Source of the DNA: Synechococcus sp. CPC35 | GTDB taxonomy: Bacteria > Cyanobacteriota > Cyanobacteriia > PCC-6307 > Cyanobiaceae | Length of the DNA stretch: 5,591 bases | Assembly (NCBI GenBank): GCA_002684175.1 | Contig: NYUU01000130.1 | Location: forward strand, 1 to 5,591 | Direction of reading: 5' to 3' | Shown: positions 4,401 to 5,591 of the stretch, one piece after another | Position numbering within the stretch: position 1 is the stretch's first letter | How the letters are laid out: every line of letters begins with the position of its first letter | Notes under the pieces: model-generated | What the model saw: the letters and a program-made list of their open reading frames with translations, nothing else | Databases searched by the model: none | Told to the model about the DNA's origin: nothing | Made by a program: the position numbers and the translations under genes

Positions 4401-4900
4401 TCCTGCGGGTTGGTGAGGAAGCTGATCGGAATGGAGAACGTAATGATCCGGTGGGGGTCCCCTGAAAGGATGGCCAGACAGGCAACCTCACGATCAGCGT
4501 GGGCTTCCCGAGATTTGAGAACGAAATCCGTTGCATCTTCGATGCTCCACATGGCTGCATCTCCTTGATGGCGTTCTTCTCTATAGGCCTGCCAGAGCTC
4601 CGTAAAAGCGGCAGCTGTCTCTCCTTGATTCATTTCATTCAGCGCTTCGTCGAGTCCGATCTTTTCAAAGAGGCTGAAGAATTTCTTCATCAGGGGAGAT
4701 CCAATGGTTGAGGACGCCCTCACGATGGAATTGATCGTGCCGATGGACGTCACAATCAGCTTCGGTTTTGTGCGGCGTGCATCGATGACTCCCACGGGGA
4801 TGCTCAGATCCCAGTGGGGGTGACCACTGACGGCACAGGCCAGATCAAAGAGCCCAAGACTGCATTGCTTGATCAGGGTTTGAATAGTCTGACGTTCCAT
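4397..4900 (-). CDS. Unrecognised protein upstream of TSUP carrier, 167 aa
   Basis: I do not recognise this protein. Visible features: an N-terminal helix (MERQTIQTLIKQ), a HPHWDLSIPVGVIDARRTKP stretch (residues 27-46) that could hold polar or catalytic residues (His27, His29, Asp31, Asp40), a hydrophobic strand (KLIVTSIG), a helical middle (MKKFFSLFEKIGLDEALNEM, 71-90), an acidic, Ala-rich helix around 'TELWQAYREER' (100-110), and a C-terminal part ending in strand-like RIITFSIPISFL. There is no signal peptide or clear membrane span; it has three cysteines (13, 22, 141). It is the first gene of an operon whose second gene encodes the TSUP carrier, with a 4-base stop/start overlap, so a role in handling, sensing or modifying the carrier's substrate is possible but is only inferred from position. 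No Shine-Dalgarno is seen. Confidence 0.72.
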   Translation of the reverse strand: MERQTIQTLIKQCSLGLFDLACAVSGHPHWDLSIPVGVIDARRTKPKLIVTSIGTINSIVRASSTIGSPLMKKFFSLFEKIGLDEALNEMNQGETAAAFTELWQAYREERHQGDAAMWSIEDATDFVLKSREAHADREVACLAILSGDPHRIITFSIPISFLTNPQE

Positions 4901-5591
4901 TGCAGCGTCTTCAGTGATGGCGAACGCTCGGTTCCTGATTTGTTGGGTTCAGAAAGGTGAATGGTATGTAGAAAGCTTCGAATGAAGTTGGCTGTTGATT
5001 TTATTACACCGAACTGTTTCTCAAGCGTTGCGTCGGTGATCGCTTAGGCGCTGTGCTCGGTTTTTGAAAGTTTCCAAACCACAAAAAATCTTGGCTCAAT
5101 TGCATCAAGGGCTGTAGAAGGGTCTGATCAAATGTTTGTGTTCAGAATGCTGCCTTCTGGATAGATGTCGACTTTGCAATGCAATTTTTTTTCGTCGATG
5201 GTAAATGTTTTGTTTGTGAACTAAGGGGTTGCAGCATTTCAGGCGTGATTAGTCTCCCGATATTTTGCGAAGTGCACGGCGAAGAAAATGAATGTTTTTG
5301 GTTGTAAAGGATGCTTAGCGCACTTTTGACTGAACTAACCTTCGGAAGATAGAAGAGGTAAAGGCTCCTGAGTGATGAGTGATTTCAGGGATAATCTTTT
5401 ATTTAAGCCTTTGTATTTTCAAGGTTTCAGGAGAGGCTGTTTCTTGAGGGCAGAGGTATCTAGTTTGTTGTATCTGGCAACTACACGCATGCTTGTTTCA
5501 ACGAATCATTTGCTTTTGATCTCTATGACTTTGTTGCTCAAGACTGTGATTTTCATCCGGAGGTCCCTGATCCTTTTTCATAACCTGTGAA
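4901..5591. other. AT-rich gene-poor tail
   Basis: Almost 700 bases with no supported gene. A plus-strand frame (GTG 5372 or ATG 5375 to TGA 5590) encodes 71-72 residues with a hydrophobic C-half, but it lacks family resemblance and its composition fits chance in T-rich DNA; a purine-rich AGAGGTAAAGG at 5354-5364 lies 10 bases before the ATG, so it is not excluded. The region holds inverted repeats at 5008-5061 and 5360-5433, a TTGCAATGCAA palindrome followed by eight Ts (5174-5192), and a candidate minus-strand promoter at 4998-5024. The end of the window probably leads into the control region of a gene outside. Confidence 0.5.
4998..5024 (-). promoter_or_regulatory. Candidate promoter of the 167-aa/TSUP operon
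   Basis: On the minus strand TTGAGA (complement of 5019-5024) is followed after 15 bases by TAAAAT (complement of 4998-5003). Both resemble sigma-70 boxes, although the spacer is short. It would give a leader of about 90 bases before the ATG at 4900. Confidence 0.25.

Noticed and set aside
5174..5192. TTGCAATGCAA followed by eight Ts as an intrinsic terminator
   Set aside because: The stem is only 4 bp and AT-rich, with no gene upstream to terminate; left as a sequence oddity.
5501..5581. Minus-strand frame of about 27 residues starting MKKDQGPPDE
   Set aside because: Short, without hydrophobic or structural pattern; a chance frame is the simpler reading.
5375..5590. 71-residue plus-strand frame at the right end
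   Set aside because: Hydrophobic, Leu/Phe-rich translation expected from T-rich DNA; no family resemblance, and it overlaps the inverted repeats at 5360-5433. Not fully excluded because of the purine-rich stretch before it.

Overview
The window looks like a stretch of a marine picocyanobacterial chromosome, most likely Synechococcus. That is inferred from the style of the proteins, not from a marker gene: very short conserved-hypothetical-type ORFs, a DUF4278-type 'LxYRGxxY' protein, an NTF2/SnoaL-like protein, a TauE/SafE-type carrier, weak or absent Shine-Dalgarno sequences, and moderate-GC genes separated by AT-richer spacers. There is no rRNA, tRNA, CRISPR array, transposase or recognisable IS end, and no core metabolic operon.

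Layout. 1-93: a base-paired RNA-like segment ending in a strong intrinsic terminator, probably the 3' end of a transcript that starts before the window. 94-495: no convincing gene; a perfect -35 box lies inside an inverted repeat, and GATC sites are clustered. 496-935 (+): a 65-aa soluble protein and a 51-aa cysteine-rich protein. 936-1310: AT-rich spacer with dyads. 1311-2455 (-): a 60-aa protein, a 139-aa SnoaL-like protein and a 41-aa single-span membrane protein that is easy to miss. 2456-2673: divergent promoter region with a probable structured 5' leader. 2674-2898 (+): DUF4278-type protein with four repeats about 20 residues apart. 2901-3170 (-): 89-aa charged helical protein, convergent with only 2 bases between stop codons. 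3171-3422: divergent spacer with a run of hairpins. 3423-3653 (+): 76-aa two-span membrane protein whose 3' end overlaps, antisense, the end of the next gene. 3624-4900 (-): a two-gene operon, an unrecognised 167-aa protein followed by a TSUP (TauE/SafE) membrane carrier, joined by an ATGA stop/start overlap. 4901-5591: long AT-rich tail with no supported gene but several RNA-like inverted repeats.

How the genes work together. Apart from the translationally coupled pair at 3624-4900, nothing shows that these genes form one pathway. Frequent strand switching, many one-gene units and several sub-90-residue proteins suggest an accessory, small-gene-rich region. The points most worth following are the cysteine-rich 51-aa protein (possible metal ligand set), the 41-aa membrane protein, the 167-aa partner of the TSUP carrier, and the structured non-coding segments at 1-93, 2575-2625, 3253-3331 and 5360-5433.
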